64,000 nucleotides of DNA from Fonsecaea monophora (lineage: Eukaryota; Ascomycota; Eurotiomycetes; Chaetothyriales; Herpotrichiellaceae), in NCBI RefSeq assembly GCF_001642475.1, contig NW_019174006.1:98632-162631 (forward strand), given 5' to 3'. This document shows positions 60,983 through 64,000 of the stretch, piece after piece; the first letter of the stretch is position 1, and each line of letters begins with the position of its first letter. The notes under the pieces are model-generated. The model did not search any database. It saw nothing but the letters and a program-made list of their open reading frames with translations, and was not told where the DNA came from. Made by a program: the position numbers and the translations under genes.

Positions 60983-62454
60983 CGCGAAGGTTCGCGGGAC
61001 TACGGATAAGGCAAATATGGGGCCCGAGATGCAGATGCGGAGCTTTAGCGAGAGCAAAATAGGATGTCTAAACGACGAGGGGGAGGGGCTGGGGCAAGGA
61101 AATTAGAGCATAGACGGTGGAGGATGAGGGATGAGGGATGAAGAATGAACAGTTTGGTTCTGTTATTCAAGAAGCGATGGAAGAGAGGCGGTGCATGGTG
61201 TGTGGTGGGGGTTTTGACTTTGGACCTTCGTTTGCACAATGCGCCGTTCGGTTTCGGGAGGATTTGGGGGGAACCAAGGGACCAAGGAACGCACCTGGGC
61301 ACGTACGCAAACCACCCAGTGCCCAGACACGCACACACTTTGTCAGAAGCGGATCCATGCTACGCCGTGCTAAACCTGATCTAGCTGCTGTGGTCGAGCA
61401 CGTGCAAGGCTGCGACTACGGCGCCGCACACTGAAAATAATACCAAGCACCTAATTCCAACCTCACCAGAAGCATCCAACTTCATCTATCAATCAACTAA
61501 TTAACACCATTGCAGACAGCATGACCAAGACAAGCTTACCTCCCTCACTTATGTGCCCGGATACTATCAAAACATCAAGTAAATTCCATTTTTCGCAGAG
61601 TTTTCGCGCGTTTTAGGGGGCCAGGAAAGAAAAAATACGGCTCCACTCTCAATACGAACCAGGCTCGGGAAATACGACGCGAATGAGGAACCATGAAAAG
61701 AAAATTACCATTTCAAGAGCGCACCGCACTCTTTCAGAGGGCCCATCTGAACCACAAGTATCTGAAATGGCGGTATGATCAGTAGCACCTCTGCTGCCAG
61801 CAACAAGTCTGGGATTCGACCAATGAAGACCCAGGTCACCCACCATGTCCTTGCTCGTTCTGTTCTCTGTCGTGGTTGACGTGGGTTGAGCCGGGCCTCG
61901 GTGATGAGCACTTCTCAGGCTGCGACGCGTCTTGCTCTGAATGAACGCGTTCTGGCTTGCCAAAGCAGACCTCGCTCTATGCGTCTTGCCCCATCACAAG
62001 GTCTGGGTCAACATCTCGACAGTGGCCGCAAAACGACCTTGTTGCCCACAATCCCCGGACAATGGCTGGCGCTTGGGCATTTGAGGAGTGAGCTCCACAA
62101 TATATCACGCGTCGCGCTGAATATTTCTCATTGCCCTATGCTGTATCCGTCCTACTGAACCAAAGAAATACAGAAAAGTCTAAATGCACGCTGTCGACCC
62201 CTCGCCGGCTAATTGAGCAGGTAAGTGTCCATGCGTCGAGTGCTTGGAAGACAACCAGAGAGTAGCCAGATGCTTGTCTTGATATTTGAATGGACAATGT
62301 TACTCTGGCTTCCCAACCTGGGCCACTTTCGGCCACTGTTACATCCATCCACGTTTCCTTCCCATGAGTTCCTTTCATACCGCTCAGTCGAGAGTGGTAA
62401 AATCAAAACACAGACCATCCATCGCTCCACCACTCGTCCCTTCTGCTGTTTTTT

Positions 62455-62473
62455 CTCTCTCTCTCTCTCTCTC
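62455..62473. repeat. (CT)n microsatellite
   Basis: CT dinucleotide run preceded by a T-run, on the transcribed side upstream of the C2H2 gene; a typical pyrimidine tract in fungal promoters. Confidence 0.85.
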
Positions 62474-62564
62474 GTTCTGGTCAAAACTTTATTGGAACCC
62501 GACAATGCCTGGTCTTTTACAGCATCTTTGAGTTCGAGACAGAGGAACCGCCTGGCTCGACAAA

Positions 62565-62831
62565 ATGTTGTTCATTTGGTTGTACTTGCCCCCTAGTACA
62601 AATACCTCACTGTTTTCCTTGTCCTATGTCCCCCCCGTTTCCCAGAACCCATACAGCACTTCGACACAGCCTGAACCTCTGAGAATATCAGATTCGAAAG
62701 CCACATTCAATCTGACACTGAACTCCAACCTCAATCACCCTGCACTCTCCGTTGTCTTGAAGACAACGACCTCCCACACAACAAAGGTACACTTTGAGTC
62801 TGGTCTCTTCCTCCCTGCTACTGGATGCTGA
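62565..62831 (+). other. 88-codon upstream ORF before the C2H2 gene
   Basis: ATG-initiated frame ending 97 nt before the downstream start. Thr/Ser/Pro-rich with no recognisable domain. It could be a long uORF, an artefact, or part of an unspliced leader. Confidence 0.3.
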
Positions 62832-62928
62832 CTACTGCTGAAGCGCCTACAATATACCAGGCGTCCTCACCAACACCTCGGACTTTCCACCACAGACCTC
62901 TACACCTTCAACCACTAGAGCAGTCAAG

Positions 62929-63660
62929 ATGTCCGGCAAGTACAGCTGCACAGAGTGTGACAAAAGCTTCACGGCCAGAAGCACTCTCAATGGCCATCTG
63001 GCGAGCGTTCATCTCGGAGAGCGCTCGGTCTGTGATGCCTGTCAAAAGGTCTTCACAGACAAGTCCAACTTCCGCAGGCACAGAAAGACCTGCTCCGGCA
63101 ACGCCGGCCTTTACAGGTGCGCATGGCACCAGCTCGGTTGCAACCACACCAGCAACCGTGTCGACAATGTGAAGCGGCACGTCAGATCGTGCCCTCACAA
63201 GCCCATTGCTTGGGCAGGCGAGTTCCCAGCACCCATCAGGACTGGACTCGTTCAGAGTGGCCAGGTCCCAGACAACGGGACGCCACAGACCTCCGGGCAG
63301 CAGCAACTGCCCCAAGACGCCTCCGCCCTGGCTCAAGGGCCTGCTGTCACGCCCACGATGGGCGTGGGTGCCTCCCAGCAAGGCATCGACTTGGCACTAG
63401 GTGATCCCACCAATCCGGTGTGGTTCGCCGCCAATTTCCCGCAATTCGACGGGTACTGGGGACAAGACGTACCCCAACAGGCACCGGGTGCAGGGCCTCA
63501 ATACCCAGCGGCCCTGCCGGCCACTGGCGGGTTCCAACAGGGCATTGGCACTGGGTGGAACGCCGTCGACAACGGCCTGTTCACAGGTTATGGGACTGGC
63601 GGAGATACCTTCTTGACAAACGCTCCCGCACTAGCCAGCGATTTCACTGGATTCTTCTAG
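62929..63660 (+). CDS. C2H2-type zinc-finger protein, 243 aa
   Basis: One exon, ATG 62929 (MSGKYSCTECDKSF). Three zinc-binding units are visible at the N-terminus: a classical C2H2 finger C7-x2-C10...H24-x3-H28 (CTECDKSFTARSTLNGHLASVH); a C2HC variant C35-x2-C38...H-x3-C (CDACQKVFTDKSNFRRHRKTC); and an atypical third unit CAWHQLGCNHTSNRVDNVKRHVRSC. The remaining ~150 residues are Pro/Gln/Gly-rich and disordered (QQGIDLALGDPTNPVWFA, PQQAPGAGPQYPAALPATG), the layout of a sequence-specific regulator with a glutamine-rich activation region. Targets are unknown. No signal peptide. The long leader with a preceding frame and a pyrimidine tract suggests complex control. Confidence 0.83.
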   Translation: MSGKYSCTECDKSFTARSTLNGHLASVHLGERSVCDACQKVFTDKSNFRRHRKTCSGNAGLYRCAWHQLGCNHTSNRVDNVKRHVRSCPHKPIAWAGEFPAPIRTGLVQSGQVPDNGTPQTSGQQQLPQDASALAQGPAVTPTMGVGASQQGIDLALGDPTNPVWFAANFPQFDGYWGQDVPQQAPGAGPQYPAALPATGGFQQGIGTGWNAVDNGLFTGYGTGGDTFLTNAPALASDFTGFF

Positions 63661-63873
63661 TTGCATTGGCGACAAACGGTTCCTGAGGCTTCCAGGATAC
63701 TCGATGTTGCAGGTCAGGATGGCATCCGAGCCACCGAACTTGGCCAGGGCGGCTTTCGAACACATCAAGCACCGGCAGCAGACCGGAACAGCTTGCAGCA
63801 GTTGGTGGTTTTGGAGGCAATCAACCAACCAGTTCTCTTCGACCGGCTGTTTGTCACACCAGCCTGACACCCA
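63661..63873. other. 3' flank of the C2H2 gene
   Basis: No gene supported; leads directly into the tandem array. Confidence 0.5.
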
Positions 63874-64000
63874 TCCTCGACATCAACCTCCTCGACATCA
63901 ACCTCCTCGACATCAACCTCCTCGACATCAACCTCCTCGACATCAACCTCCTCGACATCAACCTCCTCGACATCAACCTCCTCGACATCAACCTCCTCGA
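63874..64000. repeat. 15-bp tandem repeat array
   Basis: Unit TCCTCGACATCAACC, about 8.5 copies in view with no interruption, continuing beyond the right edge. It is a minisatellite whose unit length is a multiple of three; all plus frames are open (one reads SSTST repeats) and one minus frame has a stop. It may be intergenic, or the edge of a repetitive coding region lying outside the window. Confidence 0.9.

Larger units (their letters stand above)
60983..62928. promoter_or_regulatory. Divergent promoter region with long leader of the C2H2 gene
   Basis: 1.9 kb between divergent genes. No supported CDS. Holds a (CT)n run at 62455-62473 and a leader frame at 62565-62831, described separately. 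Confidence 0.5.

Noticed and set aside
61649..61963. Minus-strand frame of 104 codons upstream of the lipidated protein gene
   Set aside because: No recognisable domain and composition is not protein-like; probably leader or promoter.
63874..64000. CRISPR-like array
   Set aside because: Units are contiguous 15-mers with no spacers; it is a minisatellite in a eukaryote.

Overview
The window is nuclear DNA of a filamentous ascomycete (Pezizomycotina). Genes are dense on both strands, with introns of about 40-400 nt that begin GT(A/G)NGT and often carry a CTAAC/CTGAC branch site. It encodes fungal-type proteins such as Zn2Cys6 regulators and an ATP sulfurylase with an APS-kinase-like tail. A Eurotiomycete, possibly Chaetothyriales, is my guess from overall protein style; no marker here proves it. 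I found no rRNA, tRNA, transposon or CRISPR array.

Layout. 1-8 kb: proteasome subunit Rpn5 (cut by the left edge), then ATP sulfurylase and PAPS reductase on the minus strand, with phosphoserine phosphatase divergent from the latter. This groups sulfate reduction with serine supply, the two inputs of cysteine synthesis. 8.5-22 kb: a type II membrane protein with an EGF-like module, a 3.1 kb gene-free stretch, an unrecognised disordered protein of 781 aa, a Vma22/CCDC115-like V-ATPase assembly factor divergent from ISD11, and an acidic zinc-finger protein. 22-31 kb: a DUF1761-like membrane protein, an EFM6-like lysine methyltransferase, a small very basic protein, a coiled-coil protein, branched-chain aminotransferase and mitochondrial monothiol glutaredoxin. 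31-40 kb: PPC decarboxylase (CoA synthesis), COQ2, a large JmjC protein with a CDCA7-type zinc finger, a FAM210/DUF1279 protein and COA1. 40-52 kb: an amidohydrolase next to a Zn2Cys6 regulator, a five-exon CCCH zinc-finger protein, mitoribosomal uL2m and a second, six-exon Zn2Cys6 regulator. 52-64 kb: Acl4-like ribosomal-protein chaperone, NmrA-like oxidoreductase, mitochondrial SAM carrier, eIF3h, a small lipidated protein, a C2H2 protein and a 15-bp tandem array running off the right edge.

Together the genes are mostly housekeeping. Mitochondrial functions are well represented (ISD11, GRX5, COQ2, FAM210, COA1, uL2m, SAM carrier), and sulfur/Fe-S/SAM metabolism recurs. I see no convincing new multi-gene system. 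The most informative items are the sulfate-serine gene group, the JmjC/CDCA7-type fusion, two stop-free introns of length 3n, a 10-nt terminal exon in ISD11, paired uORFs before a regulator, and several conserved-looking proteins without a known role. Exon boundaries were derived by eye from splice motifs and reading-frame continuity.
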